Shown one piece after another: positions 1 through 6,771 of a stretch of DNA of 15,079 bases. Each line of letters starts with the position of its first letter. Position 1 is the stretch's first letter. Origin of the DNA: an uncultured Frankiales bacterium (GTDB taxonomy: Bacteria; Actinomycetota; Actinomycetes; Mycobacteriales; SCTD01); assembly GCA_946479905.1 (NCBI GenBank), contig CAMLIA010000105.1, positions 1-15,079 of the forward strand, in the 5' to 3' direction. The notes beneath the pieces are model-generated. The model worked only from the letters and a program-made list of their open reading frames with translations, ran no database searches and had not been told where the DNA came from. The position numbers and the translations under genes are program-made.

Positions 1-2
1 GG

Positions 3-962
3 GTCTGCCACACCGACCTGCACTACCGCGAGGGCGGGATCAACGACGACTTCCCCTTCCTGCTCGGTCACGAGGCAGCGGGCGTGGTCGAGGCCGTGGG
101 GCCCGACGTGACGAGCGTGCAGCCGGGCGACTTCGTGGTCCTCAACTGGCGCGCCGTGTGCGGCCAGTGCCGGGCCTGCAAGCGCGGCCGCCCGTGGTAC
201 TGCTTCGCGACCCACAACGCGACCCAGAAGATGACCCTCAAGGACGGCACGCCGCTGTCGCCGGCCCTGGGCATCGGTGCGTTCGCCGAGAAGACCCTCG
301 TCGCCGCCGGCCAGTGCACCAAGGTGCCCACCGTCGACCCCGCCGCGGCCGGGCTGCTGGGCTGCGGTGTGATGGCCGGCTTCGGGGCGGCGGTCAACAC
401 CGCGCCGGTGCAGAAGGGCGACACCGTCGCGGTCATCGGCTGCGGCGGCGTCGGCAACGCCGCCATCGCCGGTGCGGTGTACGCAGGTGCGCGGCAGGTC
501 ATCGCCGTCGACCTCGACGACCGCAAGCTCGAGTGGGCGCGCACCTTCGGCGCGACCGACGTCCTCAACGCCAAGGGCGACGTCGTCCAGGGCCTGCGCG
601 ACCTCACCGGCGGCTTCGGCCCGGACGTCGTCATCGAGGCGGTCGGCCGGCCGGAGACGTTCCGGCAGGCGTTCGACGCCCGCGACCTGGCCGGGACCGT
701 GGTGCTGGTGGGCGTGCCGAACCCGAGCATGGTGCTGGAGATCCCGCTGATCGAGGTCTTCGGTCACGGCGGCGCGACGAAGTCCAGCTGGTACGGCGAC
801 TGCCTGCCCGAGCGGGACTTCCCGCTGCTCATCGACCTGTGGCAGCAGGGCCGCTTCCCGCTCGGCGAGTTCGTCACCGAGCGGATCGGTCTCGGGGACG
901 TGGAGGAGTCGTTCCACAAGATGGAGCGCGGCGAGGTCCTCCGGTCCGTGGTCGTGCTGTGA
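3..962 (+). CDS. mscR: S-(hydroxymethyl)mycothiol dehydrogenase, 5' partial
   Basis: Zinc-dependent, class III-like alcohol dehydrogenase that oxidises the mycothiol-formaldehyde adduct with NAD; family members also reduce S-nitrosomycothiol. It is the cytoplasmic formaldehyde and NO detoxification enzyme of actinomycetes. The reading frame enters at base 3 with [12 protein letters not shown], so about 40 N-terminal residues lie outside the window; 319 residues are visible and full-length relatives have about 360. Visible are the catalytic-zinc GHE segment, the structural-zinc cluster CGQCRAC followed by a fourth Cys seven residues on, and the Rossmann loop [13 protein letters not shown] followed by [11 protein letters not shown], whose acidic end fits NAD over NADP. 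Its stop overlaps the GTG of the hydrolase behind it, and that pairing (as Rv2259-Rv2260 in Mycobacterium tuberculosis) supports the mycothiol assignment over a generic alcohol dehydrogenase. Confidence 0.9.
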   Translation, partial: VCHTDLHYREGGINDDFPFLLGHEAAGVVEAVGPDVTSVQPGDFVVLNWRAVCGQCRACKRGRPWYCFATHNATQKMTLKDGTPLSPALGIGAFAEKTLVAAGQCTKVPTVDPAAAGLLGCGVMAGFGAAVNTAPVQKGDTVAVIGCGGVGNAAIAGAVYAGARQVIAVDLDDRKLEWARTFGATDVLNAKGDVVQGLRDLTGGFGPDVVIEAVGRPETFRQAFDARDLAGTVVLVGVPNPSMVLEIPLIEVFGHGGATKSSWYGDCLPERDFPLLIDLWQQGRFPLGEFVTERIGLGDVEESFHKMERGEVLRSVVVL

Positions 963-1573
963 GGCTCGACCGGGTCGTCACGCACGGCACGTTCTCCCTC
1001 GACGGCGGGACGTGGGAGGTCGACAACAACGTCTGGGTGTACGGCGACGAGACCGAGTGCGTCGTCATCGACGCCGCGCACGACGCCAACGCCATCGCGG
1101 ATGCCGTCGGCTCACGGACGGTCAAGGCCATCCTGTGCACCCACGCCCACGACGACCACGTCAACGTCGCGTGGGACCTCGCGAAGCTGGTCGACGCACC
1201 GGTGCTGCTGCACCCGGCCGACCGCGTGCTCTGGGACATGACGCACGAGAAGGCCCCGGACGGTGACCTCACCGACGGCGAGGTCATCACCGTCGGGTCG
1301 GCTGCCCTGACGGTGCGGCACACGCCGGGGCACGCACCGGGCGCGGTCTGCTTCGTCGGCGACGGCCTCGTCTTCAGCGGCGACACGCTGTTCTCGGGTG
1401 GCCCGGGTGCGACGGGCCGCTCCTACAGCGACTTCCCGACCATCCTCGGCTCGATCAAGGGCTCCCTGCTGTCGCTGCCGCCGGACACGGTGGTGCACAC
1501 CGGCCACGGCGACGACACGACCATCGGTGCCGAGGCCGCGTCGTACGACGACTGGGTCGCCCGGGGCCACTGA
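959..1573 (+). CDS. MBL-fold metallohydrolase partner of MscR
   Basis: A 204-residue glyoxalase II-like metallo-beta-lactamase-fold hydrolase. The full metal-ligand set is present: HAHDDH (H62, H64, D66, H67), H125 in TPGH, D142 in SGDTLF and H183 in TGHG, so a dinuclear metal site should form. The GTG start at 959 overlaps the mscR stop (GTGA), with no strong ribosome binding site, so translation is probably coupled. Homologues sit next to mscR in many actinomycetes. From that context the substrate is probably an S-acyl or S-formyl mycothiol thioester made by MscR, which would complete formaldehyde to formate conversion; that is inference, as the fold also covers many other thioesters and lactones. 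The family call is firm, the substrate is not. Confidence 0.88.
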   Translation: MRLDRVVTHGTFSLDGGTWEVDNNVWVYGDETECVVIDAAHDANAIADAVGSRTVKAILCTHAHDDHVNVAWDLAKLVDAPVLLHPADRVLWDMTHEKAPDGDLTDGEVITVGSAALTVRHTPGHAPGAVCFVGDGLVFSGDTLFSGGPGATGRSYSDFPTILGSIKGSLLSLPPDTVVHTGHGDDTTIGAEAASYDDWVARGH

Positions 1574-2707
1574 GTGAGGGTCCTGTTCTCCTCCACGGCA
1601 GGGCACGGGCACGTGCTGCCGATGGTGCCGCTGGCGCAGGCGTTCCGCGACGCCGGTCACCAGGTGCTGTGGGCCACGGCCGCGTCCGGCCTGACCCTCG
1701 TCGAGGAGGCGGGCCTCGAGACCGAGCGGGCGGGCCTGCACGGCGAGCAGCTCGCTCAGGTCCAGGGCGGTCTCCGGTCGCGGGCGGCTGCGCTGCCGCC
1801 GCCGGAGCGTGCGGCGTTCATGTTCCCGACCATGTTCGGCGAGGCGCTGACGCCGCCGATGCTGGCCGACCTGCTGCCGATCGCCGAGCGGTTCCGCCCC
1901 GACCTGATGGTCCACGAGCACGCGGAGCTCGCCTCGCCGGTCGTCGGCGCGGCACTGGGTGTGCCGAGCGCGACGCACGCCTTCGGCGGTGCGGTGCCGG
2001 CCGCCTTCCTCGCGGAGGCGGGGACCCGCACCGCCCACCTGTGGGAGGGCCTCGGACTGGACCAGCCTTTGTACGCCGGCTGCTTCGAGTCCGCCTACCT
2101 CGACATCTGCCCGCCCTCGGTGCAGGGCGTCCCGCTGGACCACGTGGCGGTGCGGCGACCGCTGCGGCCGGTGCCGTGGAGCGGCCGGCCGCACGAGCTC
2201 GGCGGGCTGGCCCGGCCGCTCGTCTACTTCACGCTGGGCACGGTGTCGAACGCGTCGCCGGTCCTCGAGGTCGCGGTCCGCTCGCTCGCCCGGCTCCCGG
2301 TGCAGCTGCTGGTGACTGTCGGGCCCGACGGGGACCCGGCCGCGCTCGGTCAGGTCTCCGACAACGTCCGCGTGGAGCGGTGGGTGCCGCAGGCGCAGCT
2401 GCTGCCCCGGTGCGACGTGGTGGTGTCGCACGCCGGGTCGGGGACGTTCCTCGGGGCGCTGGCGGCCGGTGTCCCGCAGCTGTGCCTGCCGCAGGCGGCC
2501 GACCAGTTCCGCAATGCCGAGGCCGGGGTGCGGGCGGGCGTCGCCCTGTCCCTGGCGCCTCACGAGGCCGATGGCGAGGCCATCGCAGCGGCGACCCGTC
2601 GGCTGCTGGACGAGCCGGCGTTCGCCGAGGCCGCCCGCACGGTGCAGGCCGAGATCGCGGCGATGCCCTCACCCGCCGAGGTCGCCGGGGCACTGCTGTC
2701 GGGCTGA
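1574..2707 (+). CDS. GT1-family (MGT-like) glycosyltransferase
   Basis: A 377-residue GT-B fold glycosyltransferase of the UGT/MGT type. The N-terminal MRVLFSSTAGHGHVLPMVPL segment carries the loop histidines (H11, H13), one of which normally acts as catalytic base on the acceptor. The C-terminal half has the nucleotide-sugar signature: WVPQAQLLP (270-278), HAGSGTFLGALAAGVPQ (286-302) and the PQAADQ end (306-311), whose acidic and Gln residues usually contact the sugar. There is no signal peptide or membrane segment. The GTG start follows the hydrolase TGA with no gap (TGAGTG), so it is the last gene of the operon. The acceptor cannot be read from sequence; relatives act on macrolides, polyketides, flavonoids or small lipids. 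Its place in a formaldehyde/mycothiol operon is unusual and may only reflect shared transcription. Confidence 0.85.
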   Translation: MRVLFSSTAGHGHVLPMVPLAQAFRDAGHQVLWATAASGLTLVEEAGLETERAGLHGEQLAQVQGGLRSRAAALPPPERAAFMFPTMFGEALTPPMLADLLPIAERFRPDLMVHEHAELASPVVGAALGVPSATHAFGGAVPAAFLAEAGTRTAHLWEGLGLDQPLYAGCFESAYLDICPPSVQGVPLDHVAVRRPLRPVPWSGRPHELGGLARPLVYFTLGTVSNASPVLEVAVRSLARLPVQLLVTVGPDGDPAALGQVSDNVRVERWVPQAQLLPRCDVVVSHAGSGTFLGALAAGVPQLCLPQAADQFRNAEAGVRAGVALSLAPHEADGEAIAAATRRLLDEPAFAEAARTVQAEIAAMPSPAEVAGALLSG

Positions 2708-2755
2708 TCATTGCCCGGCTGCTGCCCTGGCTGAGCGCGTGCCCGGGCAAAGATC
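2706..2755. terminator. Bidirectional hairpin between convergent genes
   Basis: GATCATTGCCCGG (2706-2718) pairs with CCGGGCAAAGATC (2743-2755) with one mismatch, giving 13-base arms around a 24-base loop. It begins inside the glycosyltransferase stop region and ends 15 bases before the stop of the opposing acetyltransferase gene. The position fits a shared terminator for both strands; neither side has a U-tract, as is common in high-GC actinomycetes. Confidence 0.55.
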
Positions 2756-2770
2756 GGCCCGGGGGAGCGG

Positions 2771-3331
2771 TCAGCTGAGGCGGCCCTCGAGCCCGGCCTT
2801 CGCCGCGGGCCACTCCGAGGCGAGCAGGCTGAAGAAGGCGCTGTCCCGCACCGACCCGTCCGCGCGCAGCCGGTGGTGGCGCAGCGTCCCGTCGTAGCTG
2901 CAGCCCAGCCGCAGGATCGCCGAGCGCGACCGGGCGTTGAGGGCATCGGTCTTCAGCGTCACCCGGACCGCGCCGAGGTGCTCGAACGCGTGGGTGAGAA
3001 GCAGCAGCTTGCAGGTCGGGTTGACCTCGGTGGCCCACAGGTCGCGGCGGTACCACGTCCAGCCGATCTCCAGGCCCTCGACGGCCAGGTCCACGTCCAG
3101 GAAGGAGGTCGACCCGGCGGCGACGCCGTCGACGACGACCGCCCACGGCAGCCCGATGTGCTCCGTCCGGAGCCTGGCCATCTGCTGTGAGGTCGTCGGA
3201 CGGGGCACCGACAGCCAGCGCCAGACGTCATCGTCTTGAGCGGCCACGAGCAGCTCGGCGTCGTGACGGGACTCCCACGGCTCGAGCGACACGCGGCCGC
3301 GGCGCAGCACGACGGGCTCGGGCGAGATCAC
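2771..3331 (-). CDS. GNAT N-acetyltransferase, RimJ/RimL-like
   Basis: A 186-residue protein of the acetyl-CoA-dependent GNAT superfamily (Acetyltransf_3 type). Its N-terminus, VVLRRGRVSLEPWESRHDAEL, is the typical first strand and helix; the middle has AGSTSFLDVD and LEIGWTWYRRDLWAT; the later part has CKLLLLTHAFEHLGAVRVTLKT followed by DALNARSRSAILRLGCSYDG, the classic NxxSxxxxxxxGF-like block that packs on CoA. Close relatives acetylate protein N-termini, small amines or antibiotics, so the substrate is open. The GTG start at 3331 is chosen because a TAGGCT box lies exactly 7 bases upstream, the leaderless arrangement seen at other starts here. It is a single-gene unit, divergent from the gene at 3367 and convergent with the glycosyltransferase. 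Confidence 0.82.
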   Translation of the reverse strand: MISPEPVVLRRGRVSLEPWESRHDAELLVAAQDDDVWRWLSVPRPTTSQQMARLRTEHIGLPWAVVVDGVAAGSTSFLDVDLAVEGLEIGWTWYRRDLWATEVNPTCKLLLLTHAFEHLGAVRVTLKTDALNARSRSAILRLGCSYDGTLRHHRLRADGSVRDSAFFSLLASEWPAAKAGLEGRLS

Positions 3332-3338
3332 ATCTGGC

Positions 3339-3348
3339 AGCCTAGGGA
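3339..3348. promoter_or_regulatory. Overlapping divergent -10 boxes on a shared CCTAGG
   Basis: On the minus strand TAGGCT (3344 to 3339) lies 7 bases before the acetyltransferase GTG, so that transcript is probably leaderless. On the plus strand TAGGGA (3343-3348) could serve the gene at 3367, leaving a short leader that keeps the AAAGGGG ribosome binding site. The two boxes share the CTAG core. I see no clear -35 on either side. Confidence 0.5.
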
Positions 3349-3350
3349 GC

Positions 3351-3361
3351 AGGGAAAGGGG
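3351..3361 (+). promoter_or_regulatory. Ribosome binding site deciding the GTG start at 3367
   Basis: AGGGAAAGGGG ends 5 bases before GTG at 3367. It is one of only three clear Shine-Dalgarno sequences in the window and supports that start. Confidence 0.6.
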
Positions 3362-3366
3362 TTTGC

Positions 3367-3738
3367 GTGGAGGAGAAGCGGGCGCAGCGGGTCGTCGACC
3401 GGCTGCGCGAGCAGGGGATCGACGCCCACGTCGAGCGCGCCTCGACCTACCAGTTCGGGGTACGGGTCGCGCTGCGCGACGGCCGCAACGCGGTCTGGGA
3501 CACCGACGGGACGCTCGGGCTGGAGGCCCAGGTGATGCGCGACGGCATCCTCGTCGGCTTCGTGCCGCAGCTCGAGGGCTCGGAGGACTTCGACGAGGAC
3601 CAGACCGTCGAGGCGATCGCGCAGACCGACTACGACAAGCCGATCGCGACGCGGCGGGCCACGCCCCCGCCTCCGGCTGCGCCGCTGCCCCGGCAGGGCG
3701 GCGTCTTCCGGCGGTTCCTGGGCGGCTTCCGGGAGTGA
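3367..3738 (+). CDS. Conserved-looking hypothetical protein, 123 aa
   Basis: I do not recognise this family. The protein starts with a charged helix (MEEKRAQRVVDRLREQ), then GIDAHVERASTYQFGVRVALRDGRNAVWDTD, which looks like two or three beta strands, and then VGFVPQLEGSEDFDEDQTVEAIAQTDYD, which is acidic. A proline-rich linker (TPPPPAAPLPRQ, about 98-109) leads to a short basic and aromatic tail, FRRFLGGFRE. There is no signal peptide or membrane segment. The GTG start has a strong ribosome binding site. The stop overlaps the start of the flavoprotein gene by GTGA, so the two are almost certainly co-translated. The proline linker with a short terminal peptide could be a docking tail, but that is a guess. 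Confidence 0.75.
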   Translation: MEEKRAQRVVDRLREQGIDAHVERASTYQFGVRVALRDGRNAVWDTDGTLGLEAQVMRDGILVGFVPQLEGSEDFDEDQTVEAIAQTDYDKPIATRRATPPPPAAPLPRQGGVFRRFLGGFRE

Positions 3739-4721
3739 GCCGCCCGATCGTCCAGGCGCCCATGTCAGGTGGGCCGTCCACGCCTGCGCTGGCCGCCGCG
3801 GTCAGCAACGCCGGCGGCCTGGGCTTCCTGGCCGGGGGCTACCGGACGGTCGAGCAGCTCGCCGACGACCTGGCGGAGGTCCGGCGGCTGACCTCGGAGC
3901 CCTTCGGCGTCAACCTCTTCGCCCACCGGAGCGCGCCGGTCGACGTGACCGCCACCGCCGTGGCCTGGGGGCTCGACCCGGCGCTCGCGCGGTGGTCCGA
4001 CGACGGGTACGACGACAAGGTCGCCCTCCTCGGCGAGGACCCGCCGGCGGTGGTGTCCTTCACGTTCGGGCTGCCGGCCCCGCTGCCCAAGCTCGGGGAG
4101 CAGACGTGGGTCACCGTCACCGGGGTCGCCGAGGCCCGCGCGGCTGTCGCCGCGGGAGCCGACGCCCTGGTCGTCCAGGGCTACGAGGCCGGTGGCCACC
4201 GGGGCGCGTGGGCCGACCGTCCCGACCGCGAGGACATCGGGACGCTCGCCCTGCTGGCCCTCGTCCGCGCCGCCGTCGACGTCCCGCTCGTCGCCACCGG
4301 CGGCATCGCGGACGGTGCCGGCGTCGCCGCGGTGCTCGCCGCCGGTGCCTCGGCCGCCATGCTCGGGACCGCGTTCCTGCTGTGCCCGGAGGCCGGCACC
4401 GTGCCTGCCTACCGCTCGGCCCTCGCGACCGACCGGCCGACGGCGCTGACCCGCGCGTTCTCCGGTCGGCTGGCGCGCGGCATCGTGAACGGCTGGATCG
4501 CCGACCACCCGGACGCCCCGATCGCCTATCCCGAGGTGCACTACCTGACGGCGGGCATGCGCGCCGACGCGCGCGCCGCCGGTGATGCGGACCGGTTCAA
4601 CCTGTGGGCGGGCCAGGCGCACGCGCTCGCCCGGCCGATGCCCGCCGGCGAGCTCGTCCAGCTGCTGGCCGAGGAGGCGCGGGAGGCGCTGGAGCTGGCC
4701 CGGCACCGGATCGGTCACTGA
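3735..4721 (+). CDS. Nitronate monooxygenase-family FMN protein
   Basis: A 328-residue FMN-dependent TIM-barrel protein of the nitronate monooxygenase / 2-nitropropane dioxygenase family, which oxidises alkyl nitronates such as propionate 3-nitronate; some relatives are enoyl reductases or have unknown substrates. Visible features are QAPMSGG (7-13) on the first strand, NAGGLGFLAGGY (25-36), QGYEAGGHRG (148-157) with the conserved active-site H155, ATGGIADG (187-194) and AAMLGTAFLL (207-216) for the FMN phosphate, and WAGQA (291-295) near the C-terminus. Length is normal. The GTG at 3735 overlaps the upstream stop (GTGA); later in-frame starts would cut into the QAPM strand. Its stop lies 2 bases from the opposing amidase stop. 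Family assignment is good; substrate unknown. Confidence 0.87.
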   Translation: MSRPIVQAPMSGGPSTPALAAAVSNAGGLGFLAGGYRTVEQLADDLAEVRRLTSEPFGVNLFAHRSAPVDVTATAVAWGLDPALARWSDDGYDDKVALLGEDPPAVVSFTFGLPAPLPKLGEQTWVTVTGVAEARAAVAAGADALVVQGYEAGGHRGAWADRPDREDIGTLALLALVRAAVDVPLVATGGIADGAGVAAVLAAGASAAMLGTAFLLCPEAGTVPAYRSALATDRPTALTRAFSGRLARGIVNGWIADHPDAPIAYPEVHYLTAGMRADARAAGDADRFNLWAGQAHALARPMPAGELVQLLAEEAREALELARHRIGH

Positions 4722-4723
4722 GC

Positions 4724-5761
4724 TCAGAGGGCCAGCGCCGTCGCGAGCAGGACCTCCTCGCTGCGACCCACCAGCTGCAACGACGCGGGCGGTCCGTCCC
4801 TGCGCGGCACCGGCATCGCGAGCGCGGGCAGCCCGGCCAGGTTGACGGGCAGCGTCAGCCGCAGCGGGTACATCCGGACCGGGTCGTCGAGCGGCGCCGG
4901 GGCGTCGCGCAGGACCGGCAGGGCGATCACGTCGTACACCTCCAGCGCAGCCGCGATCTCCTTGCGCCACAGGGCTTGTACGTCGAGGGCGCGGGTCAGC
5001 TCGTCGGGCGTCCGCAGCGCCCCGGCGGTGAGCCGGCCCGCGACGTCCTCGCCGACCAGGCCGGTGCTCAGCAGGTGGCCGCTGGACCGGAAGCCCTCGA
5101 CGTTGAGGAGCACCGCGCAGGCCGCGTCGGCGTCGTCCCATCCCGGTAGCGCCACCTCCGGGCGGCTGCCCAGGACGCGGTCCAGGGCGTCGTCGACGCC
5201 GGCGGCGGCCGCGGGGCGGAAGCGGGCGACGGTGCCCGGCGTGCCCAGTGCGAAGCCGGGCTCCAGCAGCTGCATCCCGGTGAGCAGGCCCTGCAGCGAC
5301 GTCGCGAGCGGGCCGATCGTGTCGAACGACGGCGCCAGCGGCCAGGTGCCCTCGACCGGGATGCGGCCGTGCCGGGTCTTCAGGCCGTAGACCCCGCAGC
5401 ACGCCGCCGGGATCCGGACCGAGCCGCCCGTGTCGGTGCCGAGCGCCACGTCCGCCTCGCCGTTCGCGACGACGACCGCGGCCCCGGACGACGAGCCGCC
5501 GGGGACCAGCCGGGGGTCGAGCGGGTTGGTGGGCGTGCCCTGCCAGGCGTTGACGCCGGTGATCCCGTACGCCAGCTCGTGCATCTGCGTGCGGCCGACG
5601 ATGTTCAGGCCACTGAGCACCGGGGCGGTCTCGGTGGGCACCCGGTGCAGGGCTGCAGACCCAGCTGTCGTCGGGATCCCGGCCATGTCGAAGAGGTCCT
5701 TCACGGCGACCCGGGGACCGTCGCCGGTGCCGGGCAGCCGCAGCGACCAGCCGTCGGTCAC
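4724..5761 (-). CDS. Amidase-signature (AS) family hydrolase, short form
   Basis: A 345-residue cytoplasmic amidase of the AS family, which hydrolyses amide bonds with a Ser-cisSer-Lys triad. The expected residues are present: K21 in VAVKDLFD, the GGSSSG loop (88-93) with the cis-Ser, and nucleophile S114 in DTGGSVRIPA (110-119). The protein is shorter than usual (about 450-500 residues): it lacks most of the N-terminal helical region and has a condensed C-terminal half, closer to the short amidases common in actinomycetes. The GTG start at 5761 overlaps the stop of the small Cys/His gene (GTGA). An upstream start at 5914 would add an Arg/Ala-rich stretch typical of a shadow frame and run through that gene. 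Substrate is unknown; GatA is unlikely given the length and absence of gatB/gatC. Confidence 0.86.
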   Translation of the reverse strand: MTDGWSLRLPGTGDGPRVAVKDLFDMAGIPTTAGSAALHRVPTETAPVLSGLNIVGRTQMHELAYGITGVNAWQGTPTNPLDPRLVPGGSSSGAAVVVANGEADVALGTDTGGSVRIPAACCGVYGLKTRHGRIPVEGTWPLAPSFDTIGPLATSLQGLLTGMQLLEPGFALGTPGTVARFRPAAAAGVDDALDRVLGSRPEVALPGWDDADAACAVLLNVEGFRSSGHLLSTGLVGEDVAGRLTAGALRTPDELTRALDVQALWRKEIAAALEVYDVIALPVLRDAPAPLDDPVRMYPLRLTLPVNLAGLPALAMPVPRRDGPPASLQLVGRSEEVLLATALAL

Positions 5762-5943
5762 AGCTTCTCGGAACGCAGGAAGAAGCCGCGCACCTGGAGG
5801 AACTCGCTCAGCGTGCTGACGTGCTCGTCGCAGGCGTGCCAGGGCTTCTCGCGATCGGGAGTGTGCAGCTTGGGGTTGTTCCAGAGCACGACGTGGGTCG
5901 CGAGCGCGCGGCACCCCTTGGCTGAGCAGATCGGCGCTTCCAC
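5758..5943 (-). CDS. Small Cys/His (putative zinc-binding) protein, 61 aa
   Basis: A 61-residue protein with CSAKGC (C6, C11) near the start and HACDEH (H37, C38, H41) in the middle, plus several Trp and Phe residues. The CX4C...CX2H spacing suggests one small zinc site. It resembles a short actinobacterial family that databases often label acetone carboxylase, a name I think is inherited in error, since the real enzyme is a large multi-subunit complex. The GTG start at 5943 has TAGCCT 6 bases upstream, fitting a leaderless transcript. Its TGA overlaps the amidase GTG, so it is the first gene of a two-gene unit. Function unknown; a regulator or accessory of the amidase is possible but unproven. 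Confidence 0.72.
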   Translation of the reverse strand: MEAPICSAKGCRALATHVVLWNNPKLHTPDREKPWHACDEHVSTLSEFLQVRGFFLRSEKL

Positions 5944-5949
5944 GCCCTC

Positions 5950-5959
5950 AGGCTAGGGT
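5950..5959. promoter_or_regulatory. Overlapping divergent -10 boxes, two leaderless starts
   Basis: Minus strand: TAGCCT (5955 to 5950), then 6 bases, then GTG at 5943. Plus strand: TAGGGT (5954-5959), then 7 bases, then GTG at 5967. The boxes overlap by two bases within GGCTAGGG, and the two start codons are only 23 bases apart, so neither message has room for a leader with a ribosome binding site. Confidence 0.6.
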
Positions 5960-5966
5960 TTCTGCT

Positions 5967-6623
5967 GTGGCCGAGGAGCTGACGGGGTGGCGGCGGCGGC
6001 GCGTGGAGCTGCTGCGTCGGAGACGCACCGAGTTGCAGTGGTACCGCGCCGTGTACAAGCAGCAGCTGCGCGGGGTCTGGACGCTGCGCAAGATCAAGTC
6101 GCGGGGTGTGCGGCCGGTCATCTTCGGCAAGCCGATCATCGACGCCACCGACCTCGAGGTCGGGGACGACTTCAAGGTCTGGTCAGGGCCTCGCCCCACG
6201 ATGATCAGCGGGTGGGGCCGGATGCGCTTCGGCGACCGCTGCTTCGTGAACGTGGGCACCACGATCATCTCGGTCGAGGAGATCGTCGTCGGTGACGACG
6301 TGGCCTTCGCCAACGACGTCTACGTGATGGACTCGGACAGCCACGGCGTCGAGGGCCGGCCGCACAAGCAGGCGCCGATCCGCATCGGTGACGGCTGCTG
6401 GATCGGGACGCGCGCCATCATCCTGCCCGGTGTGACGCTCGGGAAGCGCGTCCTCGTCGCAGCGGGTGCTGTCGTGACCCGTGACGTCCCGGACGACTGC
6501 CTGGTCGCGGGCAACCCCGCCCGGGTCGTCCGGGAGCTGACCTACCCGGCCGGGTGCCGGCGCGCGTGGCACGACGAGCACTGCCCCTGCCCCAAGATCG
6601 GCCCCGTCGAGGACACCGCCTGA
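5967..6623 (+). CDS. Left-handed beta-helix (hexapeptide) O-acyltransferase
   Basis: A 218-residue acetyltransferase-type protein with the hexapeptide-repeat beta-helix of the LacA/WcaF/CatB group. An Arg-rich N-terminal helix (residues 8-45, including RRRRVELLRRRR) precedes irregular coils, then IRIGDGCWIGTRAIILPGVTLGKRVLVAAGAVVTRDV (138-174), which is clear hexapeptide repeat, ending in the family mark VAGNPARVVRE (180-190). H126 in DSDSHG is the likely catalytic base at the trimer interface. Acyl-CoA donor and a sugar or polysaccharide acceptor are usual for the family. Unusually, a tail of about 28 residues carries C197, C206 and C208 (HCPCPK). The GTG start follows a TAGGGT box by 7 bases. 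It stands alone, divergent from the amidase unit. Confidence 0.83.
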   Translation: MAEELTGWRRRRVELLRRRRTELQWYRAVYKQQLRGVWTLRKIKSRGVRPVIFGKPIIDATDLEVGDDFKVWSGPRPTMISGWGRMRFGDRCFVNVGTTIISVEEIVVGDDVAFANDVYVMDSDSHGVEGRPHKQAPIRIGDGCWIGTRAIILPGVTLGKRVLVAAGAVVTRDVPDDCLVAGNPARVVRELTYPAGCRRAWHDEHCPCPKIGPVEDTA

Positions 6624-6758
6624 CAGTCCCTTCCCCCAGGCACAGCCCGGGCCCGGAACGGCCCTGATCTGAGCGTGCGGGTGGGCCTGCGGGGCGCCTG
6701 GGCGTGCACGAGGGAAGGCACGGGCGTGGAGTGCTGCCTTGATCGGCGGCGGTACTGG

Positions 6759-6764
6759 CAGGAT
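6759..6764 (+). promoter_or_regulatory. Probable -10 (CAGGAT) of the ferrochelatase unit
   Basis: CAGGAT lies exactly 7 bases before GTG at 6772, the same spacing as the TAGNNT boxes elsewhere in the window, with C replacing the first T. No convincing -35 is seen, though TGCCTTGATC (6735-6744) is upstream. Confidence 0.35.
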
Positions 6765-6771
6765 GGTGAGC

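Noticed and set aside
5762..5914. Upstream start at 5914 for the amidase
   Set aside because: The extra 51 residues are Arg/Ala-rich and lie over the small Cys/His gene; the GTGA overlap at 5758-5761 is a better start.
6649..6664. Hairpin GGGCC-N6-GGCCC after the acyltransferase gene
   Set aside because: Only five base pairs in a GC-rich gap; such stems are expected by chance, so it is not called as a terminator.
6624..6771. Riboswitch or small RNA in the gap before the ferrochelatase unit
   Set aside because: The 148-base gap is GC-rich with no recognisable riboswitch core, and the start signal suggests a leaderless message.
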